Below are positions 9,591-20,894 of a stretch of 64,000 nt of DNA, one piece after another (positions within the stretch are counted from its first letter, which is position 1; each line of letters starts with the position of its first letter). The position numbers and the translations under genes are program-made. The stretch is taken from positions 124,001 to 188,000 of the forward strand of contig CAVZRW010000008.1 in assembly GCA_963777855.1 (NCBI GenBank). The letters are read 5' to 3'. Below the pieces are notes generated by a model, which saw only the letters and a list, made by a program, of their open reading frames with translations, was not told where the DNA came from and made no database searches. The stretch comes from Prado023 sp963777855 (GTDB lineage Bacteria > Actinomycetota > Actinomycetes > S36-B12 > CAIYMF01).

Positions 9591-10244
9591 ATGCCCGATC
9601 TCCCGCCCGCGCTGGACCCTGAGGCGCCCCGGTGCTTCTGGGTGGACGGATCCCCGGAGTACCTCGCCTACCACGACACCGAGTGGGGCTTCCCCGTCGA
9701 CGACGACCAGCGGCTGTTCGAGAAGCTGTGCCTCGAGGGGTTCCAGAGCGGGCTGAGCTGGTTGACGATCCTGCGCAAGCGCCCGAACTTCCGGGCCGCC
9801 TTCGACGGGTTCGACTTCCGGGTGGTCGCCGACTACGACGAGGCCGACGTCACCCGCCTGCTCGCCGACGCCGGGATCGTGCGCCACCGGGGCAAGATCG
9901 AGGCCACCATCGGCAACGCCCGGGCCACCTGCGACCTGGTTGACGCCGAGGGCTCACTGGCCGGCTACCTGTGGTCGTTCGAGCCCGGCTCCGCCGAGCG
10001 ACCCGAGGCGCTGAGCGTCGAGGCGGTGCGCGCCCTGACCACCACCCCGGCGGCGCTCGCCCTGTCCAAGGACCTCAAGCGCCGCGGTTTCCGGTTCGTC
10101 GGGCCCACCACGATGTACGCGCTCATGCAGGCGATGGGCCTCGTGGACGACCACACCGAGGACTGCGCGGTGCGCGTGCACGTGGAGCAGGCCCGCGCGG
10201 GGTTCGTCCGGCCGCAGGGCAGCCGATCCGGCCCCCGTGCCTGA
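9591..10244 (+). CDS. tag: DNA-3-methyladenine glycosylase I
   Basis: A 217-residue base-excision repair enzyme that removes 3-methyladenine from alkylated DNA. The family core is clear: RCFWVDGSPEYLAYHDTEWG at residues 14-33, KLCLEGFQSGLSWLTILRKR, and the C-terminal FVGPTTMYALMQAMGLVDDH. The Glu/Trp pair in DTEWG and the aromatic residues match the base-binding pocket of Tag. Compared with E. coli Tag, the zinc-binding Cys and His at the termini appear reduced. ATG 9591 has AGGAG upstream. It is divergent from the exporter across a palindrome and converges on the PEPCK-like gene. Confidence 0.93.
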   Translation: MPDLPPALDPEAPRCFWVDGSPEYLAYHDTEWGFPVDDDQRLFEKLCLEGFQSGLSWLTILRKRPNFRAAFDGFDFRVVADYDEADVTRLLADAGIVRHRGKIEATIGNARATCDLVDAEGSLAGYLWSFEPGSAERPEALSVEAVRALTTTPAALALSKDLKRRGFRFVGPTTMYALMQAMGLVDDHTEDCAVRVHVEQARAGFVRPQGSRSGPRA

Positions 10245-10247
10245 CCG

Positions 10248-10302
10248 CTCACCCCTGCGGTTCGGCCCCGGGTGAGGGGTCGGCCCAGACGAGCGCTCAC
10301 CC
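10248..10302. terminator. Bidirectional terminator hairpin
   Basis: CTCACCC (10248-10254) pairs with GGGTGAG (10270-10276). A second CTCACCC at 10296-10302 allows an alternative pairing. It lies between the convergent stops of tag and the PEPCK-like gene. Confidence 0.5.
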
Positions 10303-10310
10303 CGGGCTGG

Positions 10311-13300
10311 TCACAGGGGCGTGCTGCCGCCCGTGCCGACCAGCTGCGCGCGGAACTCGGGGCCGGCCAGGCGCCCGGCCTCGGCCTGCGCTGCTGCCAC
10401 CCGCTCGGACATGCCCAGCCGGGCTGAGGGCTCCTCGTTGCCCGGCGTCGAGACGAACAGCTCGATCGCGGCCAACCCCGCATCGGCGCGCGCGGCGGCG
10501 GCCGCCTGCTTGGCGTCCAGCCGCGCGGCGTACCAGTCGGAGGCCAGCACCGCCTCACGGGTGAACAGCGCCCGGAACTCCGGCGACTGGAGCGTCCAGC
10601 CCTCGTCCGTGACCCCGGTGGCCATGATCTGCAGCAGCGCGCGCAGCGGAGGCACCGCAAGCGCGATCGTGCCGTCGTCGATGTAGGCCTGCGCGACGCG
10701 CCGGTGCGTGGTGACGATGGTCGCCATCGACTCGGCGAAGACGCCCTCGTCCTGCAGCTCGGGCCGTAGCATCGCCGGGGTGAGCACCACGTCCGGGTGC
10801 AGGAAGATCCGCCCGAAGTACTTCGTGGCGAACGCCTCGGTGATCCGGTAGCCCAGGCGGCTGGCTTCGACCGTGCGGCCCTCGTGCTCGAAGTCGTCCA
10901 TGCGCTCCAGGGCGCCCTCGGCGACCAGGCTGCGGGCGTCGCGCTCGGCTGGGCTCATCCGGGAGAACAGCTCGGGCACCAGCAGCGAGATGTCGTGGTC
11001 GACCCGGACGTGGGGACCCACGTAGCCCGCGCAGGACACCCAGCCGTCGTAGCCGGTCAGGGCGTAGGACAGCAGCGAGGCGTTCAGGTCGACGACGGCC
11101 GGCATCGCGTTGAACGGGCCCTTGGTCAGCGCGCCCTCGGAGCCCGCCCCGGTGGTCGAGGGGGACTTGCCGGTCATCGAGGAGATGAACTCCATGAACA
11201 GCTCGGGCAGCTCCATGTAGTGCAGCGGGTTGAACGTGCACAGCGGCGGCACCGGCCCGTCCGGCGGGTTGTTGCGCCGGCCGGCAGCCACCACGTCCAC
11301 CGGCAGAACCAGCGGGGCCGACGAGGGCAGCCGGCGCACCAGGCGCGCGGAGAGCTCGGCCACGGCCGTCGCGGCGGCGTTGGCCCGGTCCGGGCGCTGC
11401 TGCAGGTAGCGGGGGTTCTTCGAGGGCTTGCCGTCGACCATCCGGGGGTTGGCCGAGCTGACGAAGTAGGCCGGGCCCTGGCCCTCGGGGGTGTCGGCGA
11501 CCCGGCTGATCAGCTCGGCCATCGGGTCGCTGAACGCGCTGAACGCCACGGCGTCGTCGCGCATGGCGATCGCGTCGGCGCGGGTCAGCGGCTCGAAGTT
11601 GGAGATGAACGTGCCGGGCGTGGAGAGGTCGCGCTCGGCCTGCTTGTCGTAGCCGCGGTGGATGGCGTCGTCGGGACGCTGGAAGAGCAGGTTCTCGCAG
11701 TTCTCCACCAGCTTGTAGGAGCGCTGCGGGTCCAGGCCGAGCTGGGCGCCGGAGACCACGGTGGAGGCCGTGATGTCGTCCTGGGTCTGCACCTTCACCG
11801 CCGGGGAGAAGTCGTGGCGCAGGCCGAACAGGCGCCACGACCCGTCGGCGTTGAAGCCGACGCGCAGCATGTTGACGGTGACCTTCTGCCCGTCCAGGCG
11901 CAGCGAGTTGCCCTGCCGGCCATTGATCACCACCACGCTGAAGTGGCTGCGCCAGTCCTCGCCCCACTCCGGGCGATGCGAGCGCTTGACCACGTAGACC
12001 AGCTCGGTGATGTGCGCCGGGATCCGCGCCAGCCAGGCGTTGTGCTCGGCGGTGTACTCCGGCGAGGGCGTCAGCAGCTTGATGACCGAGCCGATCGAGC
12101 GCTCCGGGCTCAGGATCGGCCGGTGGTCCACGCCGTTGCGGGCCGGATCGGCGAAGCGGTTGGAGAAGTCGCGCTCGAGGATCGCGGCCACCCGGTCCAT
12201 GTCGTTGTCGAAGTCCGCGACGTAGGCCGAGCCGTAGATGAACGCATCGGTGATGGCCTTGGAGATCTCGGACTTCCCCCCGCCGGAGACCGTGGCCGGC
12301 TTGTGGCAGGAGGTCGACTCCGCGACGGTGCCGACCAGGCACCACGCCGTGCGGTCGTAGGGCTGGTGGGTCATCGCCACCCGGTAGCCGCCCGGGCTCA
12401 GGTACGTGCGGTCGGCGCGGATCGGGATCGACCCGCGCTGGCCCTCGGGTCCGGTCCAGGAGACGTTCTTGGTGTGCAGCGAGTACTGCGCCCCGGCGGG
12501 CACGAGCACGATGTGCGGCTGCTCGAGGTCCAGGGCGTGACCCTCGGGCTGGGCGGCGAACCGCTGCGGGTCGCGCTCGAGGACCTCGGCCAGCGTGTAG
12601 GAGTCTCCTGAGGCGGTCTCGGTGTACTCCTGGCCGAGGTTGTAGCTGGGGAAGACCAGCGCCCCGCCGGCGTGCTCCTCCTCGGCGTTGCCGAACAGGT
12701 TCGCCGAGTAGGAGATCTGGGTCTTGACCTCCTTCTTGCAGTAGCCGAAGTAGTTGTCGGCGATCACCGTGACGATCACCCCGCGGGCGTCACGGGCACA
12801 GATCTTGAACGCCTGGCCGTTGTTGTAGCGCTCGTCCTCGGCCTCCCAGCAGACCCCGTCGCGCTTCTGCCGGTCGGTGGCCTCGGCCACGTGCGGAAGG
12901 CCGAGCTCCTTCTTCGTCAGGCGGATCAGGTGCGGGGCGAGGATGACGCAGCCGGTGTGCCCGGTCCACGTCTCCGGGGCCAGCGAGGCGTCGTTCTCGG
13001 GCAGGTAGGGGTCCCCGCCGTTGCCGAAGATCCCCTCGACGAAGTCCAGGTTGGCCACCAACCCGCCCGGCACGATGAACCGGGTCTCCATCCGCTTCTC
13101 CCGCACCGAGCCGGGCACCTCGGGCGAGACCAGGGGGCGCAGCTGCAGGGAGACGAAGCACGCGGCCGGCTGCGGCTGGTTGGCCGTGTACGGCAGCACC
13201 ATGTCCACCTCGGGCGGCTCGAAGGCCGCCGCCAGCAGCCGGGCGAACGCGACCTTCGGCACGGCGATCTTGTCGTCGGGGATGGGCAGGCCCCCCTCGG

Positions 13301-13757
13301 CGATGTGGAAGACCCCGGCAGTGGTGCGCCGGTCGTTGGCCGGGTTGTGCAGCACGCCGTTGACCAGCCGGAAGCTGGTCAACAGCGGCGAGCTGAACCG
13401 GTCGCCGTCGAAGGGCAGGCACAGCGCGCGGGCCAGGCCGGGCTCGTCGAGCACGAAGGTGCGCCGCGGCAGCGCGGGCTGCTCGCCGGTGTCGGCCAGG
13501 TAGTCGTCGAGGAAGGCCTGGATCCGGCCGTCGGCCGCACACAGCCGGTCGGCCAGGCGCCGGCTCAGCTCACGCTGGCGGGCGAGCAGCGGCCGTGCGA
13601 GCCGGGCGGACTCGGTGTCCTCGAAACCCGCTGGGAGCGGGAGGCCCAACTGGGCCAGGCGGATGTTGATGGCAGCGCTCTGCGTGTGGGACACGCCCAA
13701 TTGTCCGTCGGGCGCGCAGGCGACGCCAGTCCCCGAGGCGTGAACAGTCATCGACAT
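10311..13757 (-). CDS. Probable PPi-dependent phosphoenolpyruvate carboxykinase (large form)
   Basis: A 1,148-residue soluble protein with no signal peptide or membrane segment. Length, a P-loop-like SGGGKSEISK near residue 490 and the overall character match the PPi-type PEP carboxykinase described from Propionibacterium and Entamoeba. That enzyme interconverts PEP, CO2 and phosphate with oxaloacetate and pyrophosphate. Other stretches that look conserved are FIYGSAYVADFDNDMDRV and NPLHYMELPELFMEFISSMT. The identification comes from memory of the family, not a search, so a function-unknown assignment remains possible. ATG 13757 (MSMTV) or 13751 (MTVHASG) are the plausible starts; neither has a strong ribosome binding site. 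It is monocistronic and divergent from the kimA-like gene. Confidence 0.65.
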   Translation of the reverse strand: MSMTVHASGTGVACAPDGQLGVSHTQSAAINIRLAQLGLPLPAGFEDTESARLARPLLARQRELSRRLADRLCAADGRIQAFLDDYLADTGEQPALPRRTFVLDEPGLARALCLPFDGDRFSSPLLTSFRLVNGVLHNPANDRRTTAGVFHIAEGGLPIPDDKIAVPKVAFARLLAAAFEPPEVDMVLPYTANQPQPAACFVSLQLRPLVSPEVPGSVREKRMETRFIVPGGLVANLDFVEGIFGNGGDPYLPENDASLAPETWTGHTGCVILAPHLIRLTKKELGLPHVAEATDRQKRDGVCWEAEDERYNNGQAFKICARDARGVIVTVIADNYFGYCKKEVKTQISYSANLFGNAEEEHAGGALVFPSYNLGQEYTETASGDSYTLAEVLERDPQRFAAQPEGHALDLEQPHIVLVPAGAQYSLHTKNVSWTGPEGQRGSIPIRADRTYLSPGGYRVAMTHQPYDRTAWCLVGTVAESTSCHKPATVSGGGKSEISKAITDAFIYGSAYVADFDNDMDRVAAILERDFSNRFADPARNGVDHRPILSPERSIGSVIKLLTPSPEYTAEHNAWLARIPAHITELVYVVKRSHRPEWGEDWRSHFSVVVINGRQGNSLRLDGQKVTVNMLRVGFNADGSWRLFGLRHDFSPAVKVQTQDDITASTVVSGAQLGLDPQRSYKLVENCENLLFQRPDDAIHRGYDKQAERDLSTPGTFISNFEPLTRADAIAMRDDAVAFSAFSDPMAELISRVADTPEGQGPAYFVSSANPRMVDGKPSKNPRYLQQRPDRANAAATAVAELSARLVRRLPSSAPLVLPVDVVAAGRRNNPPDGPVPPLCTFNPLHYMELPELFMEFISSMTGKSPSTTGAGSEGALTKGPFNAMPAVVDLNASLLSYALTGYDGWVSCAGYVGPHVRVDHDISLLVPELFSRMSPAERDARSLVAEGALERMDDFEHEGRTVEASRLGYRITEAFATKYFGRIFLHPDVVLTPAMLRPELQDEGVFAESMATIVTTHRRVAQAYIDDGTIALAVPPLRALLQIMATGVTDEGWTLQSPEFRALFTREAVLASDWYAARLDAKQAAAAARADAGLAAIELFVSTPGNEEPSARLGMSERVAAAQAEAGRLAGPEFRAQLVGTGGSTPL

Positions 13758-13904
13758 GACCCGACCGGAGGCGCTGTGGTGGACCGGCCCGCCTGCCCGG
13801 ATGGCCCGCGGGTCAAGTCCGCGGCCGGACGTCGCACCGGGCTGAGGCCGGGAGCCGCACCGGCGGTACCGCCCACGGCCCCGCGTCAATGCCGCGTCAA
13901 CGGC

Positions 13905-13935
13905 GCCTGCGCAGCCCACCGGAACCGGCGCAGGC
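13905..13935 (+). promoter_or_regulatory. Hairpin over the kimA-like start region
   Basis: GCCTGCGC (13905-13912) and GCGCAGGC (13928-13935) form a perfect 8-bp stem with a 15-nt loop ending 8 nt before ATG 13943. It would cover the ribosome-entry region, where no clear Shine-Dalgarno is seen. A role in translation control is inferred only. Confidence 0.35.
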
Positions 13936-13942
13936 TCGTGCC

Positions 13943-15868
13943 ATGTTCGACGTGATGAAACGAGTCGTGGTGGGGCGCCCGCTGGGGTCCGAGGCAGCCG
14001 GCCATGCCACGCTGCCCAAGCGCCTGGCCCTGCCGATCTTCTGCTCCGACCCGCTGTCGTCGGTGGCGTACGCGACCCAGGAGATCCTGCTGGTCCTGGC
14101 CATCGGCGGCGCTGCGGCGATGACGCTGACCCCGTGGGTGGGCCTGGCCGTCGTCTTCCTGCTGGTCGTGGTGGTCGCCTCCTACTCGAAGACCGTCTAC
14201 GCCTACCCGGGCGGCGGCGGGGCCTACGCGGTGAGCAAGGAGAACCTCGGCCAGACCCCGGCGCTGGTGGCCGCCGCCGCGCTGATCGTCGACTACGTGC
14301 TCACCGTCGCGGTCTCGGTCACCTCCGGGGTGTCGAACCTGGTCTCGGCGTTCCCCTCGCTGGCCCCGCACACGATGGTGATCTGCCTGGCGATGGTCGT
14401 CGGGCTCACCGCGGTCAACCTGCGCGGGATCCGCGAGTCCGGCCGGATCTTCGCCGCGCCGACCTACGCCTTCATCGCCGTGGTCCTGCTGATGCTGGCC
14501 CTCGGGCTCGGCAAGGAGCTGCTCGGCCAGGGCGTCACCGCGCAGAGCGCCGGCTACGAGGTGCACGGCCACTCGCTGACCACCTGGGCGATGGTCTACC
14601 TGGTGCTGCGCGCGTTCGCCTCCGGATGCACGGCGCTGACCGGCGTCGAGGCGATCAGCAACGGCGTCCCGTTCTTCCGCGCGCCCCGGTCGCGCAACGC
14701 GGCGATCACGCTGGTGGTCATGGGAGCCCTGGCGGTGACCATGTTCTACGGGGTGACCCTGCTGGCCACCGCTGCCGGCGTGAAGTACGCCGAGGACCCC
14801 ACCGAGCTCGGCCTGCCCCCGGGCACCGTGCAGCCCACCGTGATCGCCCAGCTGGGGACAGCGGTGTTCGGGGCCGGGTCGTTCGGGTTCTACTTCCTGC
14901 AGATCGCCACGATGCTGGTCCTGGTGCTGGCGGCGAACACGGCCTACAACTCGTTCCCGCAGATGGCCTCGGTGCTTGCCCGTGACGGCTTCCTGCCCCG
15001 CCAGATGGCCCGCCGGGGCGACCGCCTGGCGTTCAGCAACGGGATCGTCCTGCTGGCGGCGGCCGCCGTGGCCTTGATCGTGGCGTTCGACGCCTCGGTG
15101 ACCCGGCTCGTCCAGCTCTACATCCTGGGGGTGTTCCTCTCGTTCAGCCTGTCCCAGCTCGGCATGGTCCGGCACTGGGGCCGGCAGCTGCGCACGCACG
15201 GCCCCGAGCGCTCGGTGCGCGTCTCCCGGGTGGTCAACGCCGTGGGTGCCACCGTGACGAGCCTGGTCCTGGTCATCGTCATCACCACCAAGTTCAGCCA
15301 CGGCGCCTGGATCGTGATGGTGGCCATCCCGGCGTTCGTGGCCCTCATGCGCGGGATCCAGGCGCACTACCGGCGCACCGACGACCGCCTGGCCGCCCCG
15401 GGAGGCGGTGTCCGCCTGCCGAGCCGGGTGCATGCCGTCGTGCTGGTCAGCCGGCTCAACGCCCCCTGCCTGCAGGCCCTGGCCTATGCCCGGGCGACGC
15501 GACCGAGCACGCTGGTCGCCCTGCACGTCGAGCTGGACCCCGAGGCGACCGAGGCCCTGGAGGAGCAGTGGTTGGCTCGGGAGATCCCCATCCCGCTGGT
15601 GACGGTCGCCTCGCCCTACCGCGACGTGACGGGGCCGGTCATCGACCACGTGCGCACGCTGCGCGAGGAGGGCTCGCGCGACATCGTGGCCGTCTTCGTG
15701 CCCGAGTACGTGGTGCGGCACTGGTGGGAGCACGTGCTGCACAACCAGTCCGCCCTGCGGCTCAAGACCCGGCTGCTGTTCCTCCCGGGCGTTATCGTGA
15801 TCAGCGTGCCGCTGGTGCTCGACTCCGTGGAGCTCGCCCCCGATCGCATGGTGGACCTCGCCACGTGA
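13943..15868 (+). CDS. APC-superfamily potassium permease (KimA-like)
   Basis: A 641-residue membrane protein. About twelve hydrophobic helices occupy residues 25-460, and a soluble C-terminal domain follows (~475-640). The N-terminus ALPIFCSDPLSSVAYATQEI and the segment YPGGGGAYAVSKENLG are typical of the KimA/YdaO group of proton-coupled potassium importers, many of which bind c-di-AMP through the C-terminal domain. The identity of the cargo is inferred from the family and from the coupled KdpD/KdpE-like genes. Its stop overlaps the GTG of the kinase gene by 4 nt, implying one mRNA. ATG 13943 is used because the conserved part begins soon after it. Confidence 0.85.
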   Translation: MFDVMKRVVVGRPLGSEAAGHATLPKRLALPIFCSDPLSSVAYATQEILLVLAIGGAAAMTLTPWVGLAVVFLLVVVVASYSKTVYAYPGGGGAYAVSKENLGQTPALVAAAALIVDYVLTVAVSVTSGVSNLVSAFPSLAPHTMVICLAMVVGLTAVNLRGIRESGRIFAAPTYAFIAVVLLMLALGLGKELLGQGVTAQSAGYEVHGHSLTTWAMVYLVLRAFASGCTALTGVEAISNGVPFFRAPRSRNAAITLVVMGALAVTMFYGVTLLATAAGVKYAEDPTELGLPPGTVQPTVIAQLGTAVFGAGSFGFYFLQIATMLVLVLAANTAYNSFPQMASVLARDGFLPRQMARRGDRLAFSNGIVLLAAAAVALIVAFDASVTRLVQLYILGVFLSFSLSQLGMVRHWGRQLRTHGPERSVRVSRVVNAVGATVTSLVLVIVITTKFSHGAWIVMVAIPAFVALMRGIQAHYRRTDDRLAAPGGGVRLPSRVHAVVLVSRLNAPCLQALAYARATRPSTLVALHVELDPEATEALEEQWLAREIPIPLVTVASPYRDVTGPVIDHVRTLREEGSRDIVAVFVPEYVVRHWWEHVLHNQSALRLKTRLLFLPGVIVISVPLVLDSVELAPDRMVDLAT

Positions 15869-17202
15869 CCCCACCGACCGCCCCCTCCCGTTGGCGGCGC
15901 CGCCCCGCTGCGGTGCTGCTGGCCCTGGCGGCGATCGTGGTGACGCTGGCCGTGGCCGTGGCCCTGCGCCCCGTGCGCCTGGCCGAGGTGTTGCTCATCG
16001 TGCTGGTCGAGGTGATCGGGGTCTCCCTCCTGGCCGGGCGCGCCGTGGCCGCCGCCACGGCGATCGGGGCGGTCGTCGCGGTGAACTGGCTGCTCATCCC
16101 GCCGTTCGGAACCCTGCAGATCCAGAACCAGGAGAACTGGATCACGCTGGCGGTGTTCCTGATCCTCGCCGTCGGGGTGAGCACGCTGGTCGAGTCGGTG
16201 CTGGCCTCGGAGCGCGCGGCCGCCGGCTCGGCCGCGCGTGAGGCGGCGCTGGCTGAGGCGCTGCGGCCCGACTCGGCCTCGGCCCGCGACGCGCTGCACG
16301 TGCTGCGCACGGCGCTGCACCTGGAGTCCGCCGCCCTGGTCGAGGCCGCGACCGGCGCCGTCCTGGTCACCACCGAGCCGACGGCGCCCACCGCGGCACC
16401 GGTGCTGGGCGTCGATGTGGCGCCCGGCTACCAGGTGCGCGGGTGGGGCGACCCGATCCTGGGCAGCCAGCCGGAGTACGTGGCGACACTGGCCACGGCC
16501 GTGGCCCGTGCCTGGGACAGCGAGCAGCTGGTCGCCGAGCAGGAGCGCTCGGCCCGCCTGGCCGAGGTCGACGCGGCGCGCGCGGCGCTGCTGGCCACGA
16601 TCGGCCACGACCTGCGCACGCCGCTGGCCGGGATCCGGGTCACCGTGGACGCCCTGGCGATGTCCGGCGCGGACCTGTCCGACGACGACCAGCGGGAGCT
16701 GCTCGACGGGTTGCGGCAGTCGGCGGTCCGCCTCGATGGCCTCATCGGGGCGGTGCTCGACGCCTCGAGGTTCGACACCGGGTCGGCCGTGGCGCAGCCG
16801 GTGCCGACCGACGTGCGCGGGGTCCTGGCCGCCGCCCTGGCCGACTTCGACTCACCGAGGGTCCACCTCGGCGTCCCGGGTGACCGGGCGCTGGACGCGA
16901 GAGTCGACCCGACGCTGCTCGAGCGGATCGTGGCGAACCTCGTGGCCAATGCCCTCGCGCACACCCCGCCCGACTCGCCGGTGGAGGTGACCGGGCAGCC
17001 CCGTGACGGCGGCGTGCTGGTCGCCGTGACCGACCACGGCGCGGGGCTGGGCGCCGACAGCGTCGACGTCGGCCGCAGCAACCACGGCATGGGCCTGCTC
17101 ATCGTCGACCGCCTGGCCGCCTACGCCGGGATCGGGGTCTCCCGGTCCGAGACGCCCGGCGGAGGGCTCAGCGTCGCGCTGCGGATCGGCGGCGGGGCCT
17201 GA
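15865..17202 (+). CDS. KdpD-like sensor histidine kinase (short form)
   Basis: A 445-residue sensor kinase. The four-helix DUF4118 membrane domain (~13-110, including NWLLIPPFGTLQIQNQENWI) is that of KdpD. Then come a GAF-like segment (~130-215), the phosphoacceptor domain with His248 in TIGHDLRTPLAGIR, and the HATPase domain with the N box IVANLVANALAHTP and the G boxes DHGAGLG and NHGMGLLIVDRL. It lacks the large N-terminal KdpD and Usp domains of E. coli KdpD. GTG 15865 overlaps the permease stop and the end overlaps the regulator ATG (TGATG), so the three genes are translationally coupled. It probably reports potassium or turgor status. Confidence 0.9.
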   Translation: MTPPTAPSRWRRRPAAVLLALAAIVVTLAVAVALRPVRLAEVLLIVLVEVIGVSLLAGRAVAAATAIGAVVAVNWLLIPPFGTLQIQNQENWITLAVFLILAVGVSTLVESVLASERAAAGSAAREAALAEALRPDSASARDALHVLRTALHLESAALVEAATGAVLVTTEPTAPTAAPVLGVDVAPGYQVRGWGDPILGSQPEYVATLATAVARAWDSEQLVAEQERSARLAEVDAARAALLATIGHDLRTPLAGIRVTVDALAMSGADLSDDDQRELLDGLRQSAVRLDGLIGAVLDASRFDTGSAVAQPVPTDVRGVLAAALADFDSPRVHLGVPGDRALDARVDPTLLERIVANLVANALAHTPPDSPVEVTGQPRDGGVLVAVTDHGAGLGADSVDVGRSNHGMGLLIVDRLAAYAGIGVSRSETPGGGLSVALRIGGGA

Positions 17203-17873
17203 TGCGCGTACTGCTCGTGGAGGACGACACGACCGTCCGGCGGGCACTGGCCGTGGCCCTGCGCGGGCAGGGCCTGGCGGTCCACGACGTGCGCGACGGG
17301 GCCTCGGCGCTGCGCTCGGTCGAGGCGATGGCCTACGACCTCGTCCTGCTGGACCTGGGCCTGCCGGACGTCGACGGCGTCATGTTGCTGCCCGACCTGC
17401 GGGCCCACCACCGCGGTCCGGTGATCGTGCTCTCGGCGCGCCACGACCAGTCCGACAAGGTCGGGGCCCTGGACGCCGGCGCCGATGACTACATGACCAA
17501 GCCGTTCGGGCTGCCCGAGCTGCTGGCACGCATCCGCGCCGTGGCCCGGCGCGCGGGCATCGGTGGCGAGGTCCGCACCGCCTGCTTCACGGTGGACCTC
17601 GACCGCGAGGTGGTCACCGACCGACATGGCCAGGATGTGGGGCTGACGGCCACGGAATGGGCCGTCGTGCGCGCCCTGGCCCGGGCCGGGGGGGCTCCGC
17701 TGAGCGTGGACGAGCTGCTCGAGCAGGTCTGGGGCACGCAGGCCGCCGAGCACCGCAACTACGTGCGGGTCTACGTGAACCTCCTGCGGCGCAAGCTCGA
17801 GACCGACCCCGCGGCCCCGGACTGCCTGCTCAGCCAACCCGGCCGAGGCTACTGGTTGGCCGCGCACGGGTAG
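17202..17873 (+). CDS. KdpE-like OmpR-family response regulator
   Basis: A 223-residue regulator. The receiver domain carries Asp8/Asp9, the phosphoacceptor Asp51 in LVLLDLGLPD and the conserved Lys in YMTKPFG. The C-terminal winged helix (~125-220) ends in the typical NYVRVYVNLLRRKLE and PGRGYWL. It partners with the kinase immediately upstream, whose stop overlaps its ATG by one base. In the KdpDE family this pair turns on potassium uptake. Here the linked transporter is an APC permease and no kdpFABC is seen, so the regulon is inferred. Confidence 0.92.
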   Translation: MRVLLVEDDTTVRRALAVALRGQGLAVHDVRDGASALRSVEAMAYDLVLLDLGLPDVDGVMLLPDLRAHHRGPVIVLSARHDQSDKVGALDAGADDYMTKPFGLPELLARIRAVARRAGIGGEVRTACFTVDLDREVVTDRHGQDVGLTATEWAVVRALARAGGAPLSVDELLEQVWGTQAAEHRNYVRVYVNLLRRKLETDPAAPDCLLSQPGRGYWLAAHG

Positions 17874-17888
17874 CCCGCGCAGGCCCCC

Positions 17889-17999
17889 GTGGCAGAGCCC
17901 CGTCGCCGGGACGAGGCCGACGGCGCGCGCAGGGCCGCCGAGGCGCTCGCCTCGATCCTGGACGGGGCCGGGGGCCCGGCCGAGCTGCCCGGCGCGTGA
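17889..17999 (+). CDS. Possible 36-residue small protein
   Basis: GTG 17889 opens a short frame, VAEPRRRDEADGARRAAEAL..., ending TGA 17999, 15 nt after the KdpE-like stop. It is charged and helix-prone with no recognised family. High GC makes such frames easy to obtain by chance. This is the only candidate in the 17874-18024 gap. Confidence 0.2.
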   Translation: MAEPRRRDEADGARRAAEALASILDGAGGPAELPGA

Positions 18000-18024
18000 C
18001 CCGCCAGCCCCGAGCCTGGCCCGC

Positions 18025-20615
<2,591 letters not shown>

Positions 20616-20691
20616 TGCGGCACGGTAACCCGGTTCTGTTACGGACGTGCTAACTCGAGCGGGGAATCCGGAGACCGATTGGGATCAGGCT

Positions 20692-20727
20692 GCTGCCCGG
20701 GGGGTCAGGAGCAGGCCCCCGGGCAGC
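20692..20727 (+). terminator. Strong GC hairpin upstream of the HTH-DUF805 gene
   Basis: Perfect 12-bp arms GCTGCCCGGGGG (20692-20703) and CCCCCGGGCAGC (20716-20727) are followed by TTT. It lies in the divergent region between glgP and the HTH-DUF805 gene, 168 nt before the latter. It could be a terminator for an unseen plus-strand transcript or a leader structure. Nothing else coding is seen in 20616-20894. Confidence 0.5.
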
Positions 20728-20894
20728 TTTCGCGAGAGACCCCGCGGGTGGCCGACCGGTGGCTCGTCTTCTCCTACGGGCGCCGGCCGACGCTCGGACC
20801 TGGAGCTGTGGTCGCGCCGCTGTCCGGGCGCTGTCGGGCAGGTGGCGGCCCCGTGTCATTCCGCCAGGCGAGTCGCACTGGGCACACTGGGACC

